Assembly (NCBI GenBank): GCA_029718625.1
Contig: CM056383.1
Coordinates: forward strand, 66,650,849 to 66,714,848
Direction of reading: 5' to 3'
From: Synaphobranchus kaupii
Lineage: Eukaryota > Chordata > Actinopteri > Anguilliformes > Synaphobranchidae
DNA: 64,000 nt
Positions 12,213 to 57,100 of this stretch are shown here, in pieces. The position numbers and the translations under genes were made by a program. The number at the start of each line of letters is the position of its first letter. Position 1 is the first letter of the stretch. The notes under the pieces are model-generated. The model saw only the letters and a program-made list of their open reading frames with translations, was not told where the DNA came from and did not search any database.

Positions 12213-14008
12213 TTTATTGGTTGAATCAGATCAGTTTGCGTTTCAATAGTGGCACTGTTGTCTATGCTGTACTTGGACTCTTTTAATTGTACATGGTATT
12301 CCAGTTCACACCGTATAGTTGACTTGCATTACTAGTTTTTCTACTCTATTGCAATGCTCAGGGGTATAAGCAGACAATATATGATGTATCTATGACGGGT
12401 ATAAGACAAATAGAAGAGCAATATAACCAAGATCCCAATGAAATACTTTCTTGTGTCTAAAATGCTGATCCCAGCTGTGAATCTCAGATATATTACATTT
12501 GGTATAAGATGTGAAGGGGCTGCCACCACAGCCAAACAGTTTTTTTTTGTTTGTTGTTTTTTTGTGTGCAAATGGCAGAACTGTCACAAGGGACAAGACA
12601 GAGTCAATGGAACCCTGACCTTCCAGTGACTGAGTAGAATCGCGCTGAATATTTAAACGGGCTAAAAGAACAACTGAAGCCGAACTGCAGTGTCTGAAGT
12701 AGGTGTAGCGTTAACATGAACTTTTGAAATACTTATTTCATGAATAATGCAGCGGGCGGGAGGATTTCTGGGGCTGCAGAAGAATGCATGCTCTATGCTG
12801 CAGAGTGTGTCTCCGTGATCAAAGAACAGGGAATGCAGCAAAGCTATTTGAAGGGGGATTAGTTCGTTTCTGGCGTGAAATTTACGGTAGGGTAATTTCC
12901 CTTACAAGACAGGAAGCAAGAAGGAGATATTGTAGGCAAATTGTGGAGGCAGGCATTTTTAAAACATTAAACCACACAACTAAGCCCATTCTAGAGAATA
13001 GATGGGTCAGAGGCTAACAAAGTTAGCATAGCACATCTCTTCTCACTATTTCATTTTGTTTAACTTTTAGCCCTCTAAAAGGACAGGACATTAGCACAGG
13101 CGTTTTGAAGGTGTTAGCGGTGTTATAGTTTATTTAAATTGCATTGCAGCAGATGGTCTGATGCAAGACGACCTTCACGGCTCACACTTCACACATTGTC
13201 CCTTTACACAACTGGAATTTTACAAGTTAGTCACGTTATTTTCTGCTTTGGCCTCACCATCAATATCCCAACAAGGATTAGAACCTGCAACCTTCCATAA
13301 ACAAGTGGGGTTTCTTAAACATTTCACTACACTTCCAAACCAATTCTGCATACAACCACAGAAGAAGAAAACAGAAAATCCCATTTGACACTATATTAGT
13401 GAGTAAATTAAATACCTTCAGCAGACGAAGGTCGTCAGTGGAGAGCACAATTTGCACTATACTTGCTGCAGGGCTATGGAATCTTCCATCGATTGGGGTG
13501 CAGTTATATAATTTAGCGCATCTTGTGGTCATCGCAATGTCCCACTACCAGTGAATACCGTGGGCCCACCGTTCTGCTCAGGCGCTCTGAGTCACTAACG
13601 GCCTGCTGTTTGAAAAATAATAACCGCCATCCATTTGCTATACAATTTGAATATGGAATGAATATTGTAGGAACATAATTTATACCCCCCCCCCCCCCCC
13701 CCCCCCCCCCCCATTTTAACTGCAACCATTGTTGTGGAAAGCATAGGAACATAACCCATGTATTTCCATTAAAAAAGATGATGTTTTGGTATACACCGCA
13801 TGACCAATCCCTAAAATGGCCAAAACAATGGGTAATATTCATATTCTACCTGGTGACCTAAGCTTTATCCCCTTTCCTTACATGGGGGCATGTGGCATTA
13901 GGCAGAAAAGCATTCTGTGGAACAGGGGTTGATCAATTCTAAATGTTCCATGGTAGCATTTCTACCACCACACCCATTGATCTTCATGTCAAATGACCTC
14001 ACATATCA

Positions 14009-14145
14009 TTACTTGCTTAGTGCATACCATCCCATCCAGAGTGACTTATTGAGGTTACGTTTGACATCCTTATCTTTACACATTTATACAGCTGGGGATT
14101 TATCGAATACCCGAGCTAAGTTTGCCAGAGGATGTTGTAACCTTC
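14009..14145 (-). repeat. Degraded SINE fragment
   Basis: 'CATCCAGAGTGACTTATTGA' and 'TTTATACAGCTGGGGATTTA' match the minus-strand body and tail of the SINE at 11991-12212. The head is lost. Confidence 0.5.
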
Positions 14146-14616
14146 CGTCCGCGAATTGACTCTGTTTGCCGCGCTGCCACCTTAGATTCATCTAGTTCGG
14201 CGGTTATCTCTTTCGCCACCCAATCGCCTCATTCAGGTCAATATTCCTTTTAGTTCCGTCACCCCCCGGGGGTTCTAGAATCCCAGTAGCTTTCATGTTG
14301 CGTTGAGAAAAGTCGAGCACCGCCGCGCCCATCAGTTTGTTCCGATGAGAAATACCCCGTTCACACTGATTCCCGCTGGTTGGTTTGCTCACCGCTGTTT
14401 TCGGGCCTCCTCCTTTCCAGTCCGTTCAGTGCATATCAACGTGCCCCCTACCGAAACGGAACAAAACAAACAGGTTTGAAAAGTAGACGGCCTGCCCGCA
14501 TCGAACAGAATAAAGTGTCATTTAAAATCACAGGAGTCAAATGTGTAAATAATTCATGCATGCCTGGTCCCAGCTCCGCTTTGCTATCAAGCTGTCCTAG
14601 GAATATACTGTACCTG

Positions 14617-14855
14617 CATTCTCAGGGAAAAAAAAGGTACGAAAAGTACCTAAAAAGGTACAAACGCTTGTCACTGGAATGGTACCCTATAAGTACATAA
14701 AATTGTACCCCTTGCCAGCAATACATAATTAATTTGTAAATTTTTTTTGCTTAAAAAGCAAAAGTAGTAGTATTGTACTTTCAGGGTACATTTGAGAAAT
14801 GTGTTCCTTAAATAAGAAAAATGTACCTCCACTGTACCTTTATTTTTGAGATTGT
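14617..14855. mobile_element. GTAC-rich inverted-repeat element
   Basis: The left end CATTCTCAGGG(A)8GGTAC and the right end GTACCTTTATTTTTGAGATTG are inverted relative to each other. The interior is studded with GGTAC/GTACC. This is a non-autonomous DNA element common in fish. Superfamily unknown. Confidence 0.55.
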
Positions 14856-15833
14856 GTACATCTACTGATTACAACAAGTTACAAAGTGCTATCAGCCATT
14901 GTTCCAGTGCGCAGGATTCTGTCACTACCTGTGTATACCACACCTGCTCCTCTGCACAAGTTGAAAAGGAAAATATATTTTGGCAATCCACCCACAATTT
15001 TCAGTACTTCAGTATTTCTTTTGGTACTGTTTGAGTGCCTTGAAGTGAATCACATGGTTGAGCTGATCAGGCTCTGGCTCAGGTATCTGTCAGCTTTCAA
15101 AGCTGTTTTTACCTGGCCTTGTCAAGCAAATCACCTGCACGTGCTCCGTGATATCTCTGTCTAATTTAGTTTGATTCAAAAAAATCACAGGGTACACAAA
15201 GCAGTAACAGTGTTTCTGTGAAGCTTTAACCTTGTGGCAATGTTGATGGAAAGCAACCCTAATGTGCTTAGACAGACTAAATCCTTGAATGTGGAGAGGA
15301 ATTTTAACAGCAGGTTAGTGCTTATGGCAGTGTGTTAGGTCTGAGAGAAGTTCTTCGGGGATCCGTAAAAAGAATGATCGAGTGTTTATGCCACAGCTTC
15401 ATAACCTTAACGGAGGGGAATAAATTGTAACATTTGTTCAAAGTGCAAAGTACAAATATAGAGTTGTAACCAATCATTTACAATAAGACCTACTGCTATT
15501 CTAAACTGGCAATTTAGTATTCTTGGTGTCTGCATGCATTCTGGGTAGAGTAGTATTATTGTACAAAGCAGATGTAAAATAACAGGAATGGCCTACATTT
15601 CACTGTCAATGTCTTTTGCTTAAGGCTCGTAAGCACCCGAGGCTGACATATCCCTCCATCACCAGGAATTAAGTATTCTTGGTGTCTGCATGCATCTTTA
15701 GTAGAGTATTATTGCAATTATATAAGTATATAAGTCAACAATGTAAAATAATTAGAATGATCATGTCCCTTTATGTCCCCCATCCCCGCCCTATCTCAGC
15801 AGAAAGGAGTGCCCACCCGCTGCCCCAGTCGAG

Positions 15834-47808
<31,975 letters not shown>

Positions 47809-48023
47809 GCGGCTAGCCCATACACTGCCTACCCTTCCCTCCCAATGTCCAGCCCCCTCCCACCAAACCCCCCGCCCCCCCCCCCCCCTCCCTGGCATTG
47901 CAGTGGGTGGGGGCTCGCTGGCACCATGGGATGGGTGGGGGGACCAGCACCGCTCATCCATTTAAAAAAATAAAATAAAACAGAATTCCTCGTGGGACTA
48001 TAGTGACTGTATCTAGGAATAAA
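47809..48023 (+). other. map2: map2 3' UTR, proximal part
   Basis: It runs from the stop to a polyadenylation signal and contains a C-run (about 47866-47889). Mammalian MAP2 3' UTRs are several kilobases with dendritic-targeting sequence, so distal sites may exist downstream. Confidence 0.6.
48018..48023 (+). terminator. map2: Candidate polyadenylation signal
   Basis: AATAAA, followed 20-60 bases later by GT- and T-rich DNA typical of a downstream element. It is the first canonical signal with such context after the map2 stop. Confidence 0.6.
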
Positions 48024-51000
48024 GCTTTCATTTTTATGTGTTCTGTTCACACCAAAACGAGGTGTTTTTGTTTTGTTTTTTCTCTTTAGTTTGTTTTGAT
48101 TTTTCTATGGTGTAGATAGACAGTGCTGCCCAGTGCTGATCTGGGATCAGCTTAGCTTATTTTCACAAAATGGTTATGGTTAGAATGAAGGAATCAGTCT
48201 GGGGGTCCTGGATCAGTGCGTGGGGAGACCCTACCTGCCTGGATAATTTTCTATGATAAATAGGATGTGACATTCCCAGCATTCCCAGAGCATGCTCTTG
48301 TTTTCTGTCAGTGCATGGACAGATACAAACATGTATCACGCGGCTCCAATCAATCATGCTAGATCAACATGCAATATATACAGTATATATAAACAATATA
48401 AATAAATATAAGCATATGCCAGGCTATTTGTCGGAGACATCATTGCAGTCAGATTTTAAAGATGACTAACACCTACCTTTAATATTGCAAGAACCAGATT
48501 ATGCTACGATGAGCATGTTATCAATTCCAGTACAAGAAAGAGGTTATTTTCTATTATTAAAAAAAACATTTTAGTAAGTTATTACCTCAGAGGATGAAAT
48601 GTGTACTTCACTTCACTGTTTTGTAGATATTAGTAATCATGTTAAAGTCGGTGAGCTTCAGTGACTGCTCTATTAACTCTGCCCACGGAGCCACATTTCA
48701 ACCCTGCCTCACGGAAAATTCTGGAAAGTTAGTGGTACTGCCGATGTATTTTAAATTAAACCAGTGGGAAGTTTATTTTTTTCCAGATTGATTGAGCTGG
48801 TTGTCCTTTCTCAATATTTAAAGTTACCAGTGTGATTCCCAGAGAGGCTATAATACCTGAATACCAGAGCACTGAAACTCAATCAGGAACCAGCTAAAAC
48901 TCGTGGACCGTGGTCACTTTGGTAACAGCGTTATAGCGACACAAAGCAATAGGTTTTCCTCCTTCTCTGATGCGGATGTGCCCAGCTGCATAAGGATTAG
49001 AGGGACACTGAGTGATTCTAAAGTCGCTGAACATAATGTCAGGAGCCTTGGCTTCTGGAATCTTCCACATTTATGCCCAAGCTTGTCTAAAATTGACTTT
49101 TTGAGTTGCAAAGGCTTACAGCTGTTTGATTTAAAAAAAAAAAAAAAAAGAAGTCAACATGTCAATAGAAATCTTATTTAAAACTATTGAGATTTGGGAG
49201 CAACTCTTTTGGAGACTGAAATCACGGAATTCTAGACTCTATTCACGTTACGCTAGTAGGCTATGTTGGTTTTGTGTGGTGTGTACATTTAGGGGGTAAA
49301 AGGCAGGGAAAATATATTTAAAAATGCAAATCACAGAAAAAAGAAAAGGAAAATCATGCTCACTTTGAATCTGTTTTTTGATGTTACAGTACCCTTTCTA
49401 TATGTCACCCTTTTATGGTGTCCCTACCCAGAATTCCCCAGTGTCTTTGGCTTCTGTGTTTTTACTGCACTCTCCACAAGTGTAAATGTGTTTAAGAGGT
49501 CCTGTAGATGTGCATAATAGTTTCCCCCTGTAGAAATGAACACTAATAACATATGCTCTTACTGAATAATAATAAAAAAAAACATTAAGCATGAAGTGCT
49601 TTCTGAAGCATCCCAAAGCAAGTATTTTTTCTTTTTTACTTTTTTTTTTACAGATGTGATTGGGAGGCTACGCTAACGTGTGCCACCACGCTGTTAGCAT
49701 AGCCAAGGGCTTGAGTCATAGTGGATGAGTGTGAGAGAGGTTAGTTAACTGAGGGGTGGGCACAAGGCAAACAGGAATCCTGGGTTTGGGCCTGTGCTTT
49801 GCTGAAGTCGAGCAGGTGGACTGGGACCTATCTTAAGTGTCTTCTGCAGGATTCACAAGGCACTGTAAATGCGAAGCCTATTGAAGACAAAAAACGCTTA
49901 CATGAGCTCTTCTACGTGTTGGCAGCAGGGGCAGTATAAAAACAAACTTCTGTGAACTTAAAATACACAAAGGCATCTGACACACTACGCACATTAGATG
50001 CCCTGTTTTTCTTACCGATTTCTCCAGTGGCTTATGTGATGTTCTGTGCCACCTGTGTGATCGAATAGCCTTAAAAATTCAGCTGCTACTGCGCCGCTCA
50101 AAGCCTTGTATGACTCGATCAGGGTGGAGATACACTCACAAACTAGTTTTAATTGATGTGGCTAAACTGGCTATTGACTTTTGACGCTGTGCACCAAATC
50201 ATCTACAAAGTTTCAATTTGCATAGTATCTACACTTGATTGCATAAGGTCAGCCAAGTCTTGCATTCCCACACATAATAGTTATACCTTTTTACATTGAA
50301 ATGAATAGCACATTTACAGACAAGTCATTGAGGTATTACCATAACCTGTGTGATATGCACTTGAGGAGTTAAGTCCAAAAAATTATTTGACATATACTGC
50401 ATTTGTAGTTATATTTATTTTTTGCAGTGCCAAGGGCAGAAATAACTTATAGTTTGTTGTGGTTTATAACATAAGGCTTAGAAAAGTGAAAAGTACTACA
50501 GTTAGTCAAAACGAGGGCATTGATGTTGCTACAAAAATGGCAAGAAATTGGAAGAGTACCAGTGATATGCCTTGTATTAATGTATCAACTTCCTATGAGT
50601 GGACATTGGAAATAAAATGTAACGTGACATAAGCTTTCACGTTAGACTTAAATTTAAGCACTTATTAACCAGAGTGACTAACCAGTAATGATAACAGGGC
50701 TAGACAAGTATAAGTCTAGACAAATCCATTACATCACAGAATAATTTGAATCAAATGTTGAAAAAAAAAAGAAAGAAAACAAATACAAAACCAAGAGCAG
50801 AGCTTTTAGACGAACATTTATTTTGTTCATTTAGAATGTCCAGAAAATGTGTGAACTGGCTTGTGAACGTGCTTGCGGAGACTGAGCAGTCCTTTAACAC
50901 CAGCAACCTTTAATCCCGCTGAAAAATCCTCCTCTCCCAGCCATTATTGCTGGAAAAAAGGGCTTTATTCAGAAACAACAGCTGTATCGCCAAACACCAT

Positions 51001-51630
51001 GATCACCAAGGCACCTTAACATGAAGTCTTATTGTTTTGGTGGCACCAAAATAGTTGTGTCATTTAGAGGCTGAAAAATAAGTTATGTTTATGAATGGCG
51101 CAATGAATTCATTACATATAGCCACACACTTTTTTTTTTTTGCATTTGCACATAGACACAGAGTAGTGGTGTACAGTACAGAGAGGTAAGGCTAAGACCA
51201 AAGAGATTGGTGAGGATAGCTCCGCCTCCAATTCATCTCCCTGTGACCTTCACCTGCTCTGCGTTAGAAGTGAGGACAGGGCTCAGGGTCTAGACTGGCA
51301 ACACAACACAGATTTTGTTTTGTATAATCAGAAGAAAAGTGCATCAGAAAGGGGAAGTAGGTGTAGCATGTCCAGGGGCTAATATAACAGTGTGGATACA
51401 CAAAGAATGGATTCCTGAAGCTTTCACAAAGCATGTGCAATGTCTTCATAAACACGATGTAACGGCACAAATCAGTTGAAAAAATACTGTCCTCAAATTT
51501 TGCGAAACACATGGTGCCACTTGATGTCACGTGCGTTAGGTTGAACTAAAGATAATAATTCTGCCATGTTTCTGACTAATTTTTTTAATAGAGGTTCTTA
51601 GCATCAGTTCGGTCCTTTTTTAATTTTTCC
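48024..51630. other. Intergenic region, no gene recognised
   Basis: AT-rich DNA with A-runs (49131-49149) and no exon with protein similarity on either strand. Part may be distal map2 3' UTR. A segment near 49668-49690 ('GAGGCTACGCTAACGTGTGCCAC') resembles one at 46148-46170 just upstream of map2 exon 12. Confidence 0.6.
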
Positions 51631-52788
51631 CCAATCTGGAGAGCCCAGTTATATTTGCTCGTCCCATTGCTACAACTTCCTTGGTAAATCTGGAAGTTTA
51701 CAGACTGCCGTTTGCCTTCTCTAAACCATGAACAGTGCCGCCAGTCACCACTTATTTTTACTCTGTAGTCCGCCAGAGCAGCTGCCCGCCATTGGCCTAG
51801 CTGGCCCAGGTCAGAAAAATGACAAGTGAAGTTGGGGGACATCCTCCAAACCCCGCCCTTTGACATGCTACCCCCCTAGTCCAATCCAGCACTTTCGAAA
51901 AGGTGTGTGAAACCCCGCCCATCTCCTGCAGTCCGATGTACTTGCCCTTCCAGGGGCGGAGCTATAGTCAGGTATGCATTGACCAATGTGCCTGGCATGG
52001 TTATGCTGTTATGGTGCCTGTTACACATGCTTTATGAAAGCATTGGTGTAGTAGTGGGACTGGTTTTAATGTGGGCCCTCAACCCCTCTTAATGGGTCTT
52101 TTGCTGTGATCGAATTCTCTGATGTTGAGAGTTGCTGTGTATAGTGAGGATGAAGTGCACAGGCAAAATGCATGCGATGCAGCTCACCCCTCCATAGGAC
52201 ACTGATCGTGTCAATCAAAGTCTACACGTCCCACGTAACCAATAACAGCAGCCGTCACAATAACCGGGGCCAGCGTAAGAGGGAGGCCAGCTGGAGTGAG
52301 TACGCGTCTTTTTAGACATGCGCAGGAAAGAAAATGGATTTTCTCGGAGGGAGCGAGTGAAGGCGAACCGGGGCTGAGCGTCTCCTGTTTACCCTCTCGC
52401 TGCCACGCCCCACCACAGCCCCTCCTGGGCGGCTCGACTTCAGCAATGCAAATCAGAGAGAGAGAGAGAGAAAGAGAGAGAGACTACATCTATGTTCTGG
52501 CTGTGTTCTCAAGACGCTCGCTGAAATTCAGATGCAGGCCCATCCGCCCTGTCTCTATGTCCCAGGACCACTGTGGGACAGGGGGGGGGGGGCATTTTCG
52601 GGAATTTCACCCGGCAGCAATGCTATGTCTAATCCCCTCAGTTGAAAGAGACAAGGGATGGAGGAATGCGTCAGCGTACCTGGTCGGACGCCCTGATTGG
52701 CCCATGCGAAGCGTCACGCTGTTTCTGCAAAGTGCGCCCATCCTCCGCAATCCTCCTTAGGACGCTTCCAGATTTTTCGGTTGTCTGT

Positions 52789-52802
52789 TGCCAGGGCGAC
52801 CA
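52789..52802. promoter_or_regulatory. X-box-like site upstream of the GIMAP gene
   Basis: GTTGCCAGGGCGAC has one mismatch to the RFX consensus GTNRCC-N(0-3)-RGYAAC. It is conserved in copy 2 of the duplication, but that copy is too young for conservation to mean much. Confidence 0.25.
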
Positions 52803-54098
52803 GGGTTCCCCAATATCTCCTGCGCTCAGATGAGATGGCAGCTTGTTATCCTGTTTGCACTTTGTGTCTGTTGCTATATAGTGATGGTTGTTTTTAATCA
52901 ATAAACACGCTTCTCATGTGCTGCTCAAATATTGTCCAGATTGTATTGTTATTAATCACACAAAAACAAAATGTTTGCGTTTGCCAAAAGCCTCAAAAAA
53001 CAGGAAATTATATAGATCAACTCTAATGCTAACATCAGCCTGCTTTCCATCAAGGTATATCAGCACTGAGCTTTGCAACTGCTATAGCCCTTATATGTAT
53101 ACTGTATTTCAAACAACATGTAGGCCTATTCTCCACTGGGCAGATTGCTTAAGATTCAAACCTTCTCTAAACGAGCCCAATTCATACTTTTCAGAGTAGT
53201 GACTATCATATACTGGAAAATGTCTGCATTGTGAAGAATTAAGACTGATTTTAAAGATAACATTTCCAAGATGGTCATGATGGCATTTGAAATGGCACTG
53301 TACAGGTAATTGATAAATGTTAATAGTTTGTATTTAGTTTGTGCAGAACAAGACTTTATTCTCAGCCCCAATTTTATGTAGAAGCAAGCTATTTGTGTAG
53401 GTAATATTGATACACCTGAAAACGAAGAAATTAAAACTTTCTTTAGAAACAAAGCAAAATTCTACATTATAGCTCTTTAAAAACAGAAATCTGCTTCCGT
53501 TACTGTGTACTCCAGAGGGTTGCACAAGGGCCAATCTGCTTTAAGATTTTGTGCCAACTATTTAATTTAATTAGATCAATTACAGTTAATTTAATTATTA
53601 TTTAATAATTATTATTTAATTAGTGCAATCATATATTGATCTGAAATTTGTATAAGCACCAGCTACAGCTGTGTACTGCAAGTATATTCTAAAGATTTTA
53701 CTGTGCTCAAGTACAGGAGTGAACCAACCAAACTATCGAATTAAAAACGAAACGTTTTAAGTATTAAAAATATTTTTGAGATCCTTTATGCCCGTGTTTT
53801 CGGAGACATGATTATTTGTCTTAGAAAACTAGTTACAGCCATTTTGGCTTTGCCCTCCCTATAAACAGTTAAGGAAGCGTGCACTTCAGAGGAAGCACGC
53901 AACACGGAGTAGGGAGTGGTCATAAGGGAAATTCCTTTGTGCTGGCCTCATCCTGTCTTTAGGAAAACTAGTGAAAACAAACGGGAGAAAAACACGAGAA
54001 AGACATGTTAACATTAACTTGAAATAGTTACTACAATAATTGTTACTGGTGGTGAGAATGTGTTAATTGGAAGAGGTACATAAAAGGTATTTTCAGCC

Positions 54099-54141
54099 AT
54101 GGGAGAAAGATTCCGTACGTCGTCACCAGATCTGGGACTTG
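54099..54141 (+). CDS. GIMAP gene first coding exon
   Basis: ATG plus 13 codons ('MGERFRTSSPDLGL') and one base, then GTAAGT (phase 1). TTTTCAG lies 3 bp before the ATG, so it may itself be a splice acceptor. An identical exon is at 63275-63317. Confidence 0.7.
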
Positions 54142-57100
54142 GTAAGTTAGTGTCACATATATACTCAGATGCTGTCATTGACCTTGAAGCACTGTAGGCT
54201 TACCTATAAAAAAAAAATTTGAAAAAATCCTGCTATTGGTGGCTATTGTTTTACAGAAGTATTTTTATTGTATGTGTGAATTTATTTGTAATGTTCAGAT
54301 TATTTATGCAACTTACAGTTCACTCCTTTCCATAAAATGGAAAAGAAACTGCTTATCATGGTTTGGCAGTACACTGTTCATGGAACGAGTGGGAGGAATG
54401 CTTAAAGTGATAGTTCGGAATTTTGGACATAATGTCTCAATTACGACTTAACCATGATGCAGTTGATTGATGGAAACCATTTTCAGATAATTCCATGCTG
54501 TCCCTTCTTTTGGACATACACACATTGCTAATGCTAGCGCAACTCTAAGGTATCCAGTAGCATCCACTACCAAATGCACTTAAACACTCCACAGTGCACC
54601 CAAAGCAAATATAATACGACGACAGTATATCGGGGTTTTTTTCAGTGACTATACCATCATTTTTCAAGTCAAACTATCGTTGAATCCTTTACTTTGTGCT
54701 CAACTAAATTCTCCGTGGAAGTACGGCGGCGGAGCTAGCTGTAGATTAGCCAGGGTATCTGCCTGTAGGCTATATGCTGTACTCCACAGTTGCCGACACA
54801 ATCCGTTTTGCTGTAAAGTTACATATTTGGTAGACAGGTCAGCTAAACACAAACATGCTACAGAATAACACAGCATATACAAGCAAGCACACTGGCTACC
54901 AATTTGCAGGAAAAGTTTGACCACTTCCATGACTTCCCAATCGTGGCAACTAGCTAGCTAAATTGAATAGATAAATCACGCATGCAATCATTTATTAGTT
55001 ACCTGCTCGTCAGTTGTTTTCGGTGCATGAAGAAAAACAGGTGATGGCACAGCAGTCTCCTTCAGTAGAGGGTGTCCCGACCGTCCTTTTTTGATTTTCA
55101 CATAGTTATCCTCCGTGAAATGGTCACTACACACTTATAACTTTTTTAGAGTCTCAATTGGTGACATCCATGCGAGCAGCAAGAAGCCACAGCTGTTTTC
55201 TTCCACTGGATCTTCCACTGGAAATCTGTGAAAACTTTGTGGTGCCCATTTTTTTGTTGTTGCATGATTTGAACAACCTTGAAATACATACCGAAATACC
55301 ATCTTACCTGAACGTTAGCTAACAATACTACGAGTCTGATTATTTCACACGCGCAATATTGTTTTTGGCCGGCAGAGCTATAGGCTACTTTACGTTACTT
55401 ACTAAACTAACGTTAGGTGAGCACAAAGTAGAGGATTCAACGATAGTTTGACTTGAAAAATGATGGTATAATCACTGAAAATAACCCCGATAGACTGTCG
55501 TCGTATTTTATTTGCTTTGGGTACACTGTGGAGTGTTTAAGTGCGTTTGGTAGTGGATGCTACTCGATACCTTAGAGTTGCGCTAGCATTAGCAATGTGT
55601 GTATGTCCAAAAGAAGGGACAGCATATTATCTGAAAATGGTTTCCATCAATCAACTACATCATGGGTAAGTCGTAATTGAGACATTATGTCCAAAATTCC
55701 GAACTATCCCTTTAATGGCTAAGGACACATTATTTGTTCTTATTATATAAACTTTATTCATAAATCAGAGATAAATAATATCTAAAGCAATTCAAACAAA
55801 AAAAAATCAGCTCCCAAACACAATCAACCAACCAGCATTGTTAACATTGCTAACTAGTTAGTTTGGAAGTTAGACAATTGCAACAGACAGATGACTTGGC
55901 TGAAGAAAAGATGACGACTGTGATGCGAGGAGGAAAAAAAACCAAAGGTGAAAATCAGATTTTTTATTAAAAAAATATGTAAAAGTGAATACAAACTCAT
56001 TATTAATACTTATTGCAACTCAATCAATATTTTTTCAATATCGATTGAAAAAAATGTGTAGGCGGCAGTGCAGTATAATGGTTAAAGAACTGGCATTGTA
56101 ACTGAAAGGTTGCAGGATCGATTCCCAGGTAGGACACTGCTGGTGTACCCTTGAGCAAGATACTTAACCTGAATCACTTCACTTTTTAAAGTGTCAGTCC
56201 TTTTTTTCACTCATGTGCTTTCAGACAGAGCTTGATTGTATTATTTAACCATTGTTTTTCAGTGCTTATAACATATACAGTGTGTTGAAAAAGTATTCAG
56301 CCCCCTTAGACTTTTTGATATTTGCTGTGTATGAATATTTCATAAATAAATATTTAAACAGGCTTTTTTGCTGGTATTCAACATATAAATATCTACAATG
56401 TCCATCTGGAAAGTAAAATCTACAATTTGTTCCAAATTATTTACAAATGTAAAACAGAAAACAAGCAATTCCTTAAGTATTCAGCCCCCTTGCAAAACGT
56501 CACAATTACTTCAAAATTGCACATCATAAGTTGCCTAGATGTCAAGGTTTGACCCTTCAATGCATTTGAATGGCTTTTAATGGGATTTTAGGAAGTACAG
56601 TGGATGTTACATCACAATACTCAAACACAGTGTATGTTATATTGTTCACTCATGGATGGCATTTGAGACCAGTCCCTGGGGGTTCAAAGAAAATATAAAT
56701 AATCAGTTCTACATCATTGCATGCAAAAGTGTAGGAGGTGCAAGTTCAGTAACTTTTTCCTGTCTGGTTTCACTATACAAATCAATGGAGAAATCTGACA
56801 GAGAAATCATTGCCTTCAGCCTTTTTAAACTTGTTCCACCTAATTACAGCTATACTGGGAAAGTAAATTGAAGAGGTACTCACTAACTTTTGTCTTTCAT
56901 AGGGTTTGCATCCCGGTCATCTGAGCTCAGTATTGTGCTCTGTTGTAATGACCAGTGGAAGAAGTGTTCTGTGGTGAACACCATCCTTGGCCGAACACAA
57001 GTTACGCCGAACCCAAAGATAAAGACAGAGGGTGAAGTGGAAGATAGACATGTAGTTTTTGTCAGTTCACCAGACTGGACAGAATATTCTTCTCAGAACC

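Larger units (their letters stand above)
181..15799. other. Non-coding region upstream of the first map2 coding exon
   Basis: No exon with recognisable protein similarity was found on either strand. The stretch is AT-rich with scattered repeats listed separately: SINE fragments, MITEs, a Tc1 relic, short tandem repeats, and homopolymer runs such as C-runs near 8229-8250 and 13686-13712. Vertebrate MAP2 genes have non-coding 5' exons far upstream of the ATG, so part of this is probably 5' UTR intron. I cannot place those exons. Moderately CpG-dense patches near 5400-5760 and 14140-14480 are the best places to look. Confidence 0.5.
51631..54304 (+). repeat. Segmental duplication, copy 1
   Basis: Matches 60534-63482 almost base for base over most of its length. 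It includes the single 35-bp unit (52130-52164), a GA-rich run, a G-run (10 G near 52580), and the first coding exon of the GIMAP gene. About 314 bp here (51737-52050) are absent from copy 2. Confidence 0.93.
54142..56902 (+). other. GIMAP gene intron 1
   Basis: Contains the TTAA foldback element (54402-55715) and the + strand SINE (56061-56195). Otherwise AT-rich. 'GTGTGTTGAAAAAGTATTCAGCCCCCTTAGACTTTTTGATATTTGCTG' near 56280-56328 and the 'AAGTATTCAGCCCCCTTG' at 56476 resemble a widespread fish Tc1-like end. Confidence 0.7.

Noticed and set aside
52296..52760. 154-codon plus-strand frame repeated in part at 61447-61800
   Set aside because: Present in both duplicates but with different lengths and a GA/G-run inside; the reading frame is broken by the G-run change, so no coding constraint is seen.
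56061..56195. tRNA gene
   Set aside because: A- and B-box-like motifs belong to a SINE head; no cloverleaf or anticodon stem is evident.
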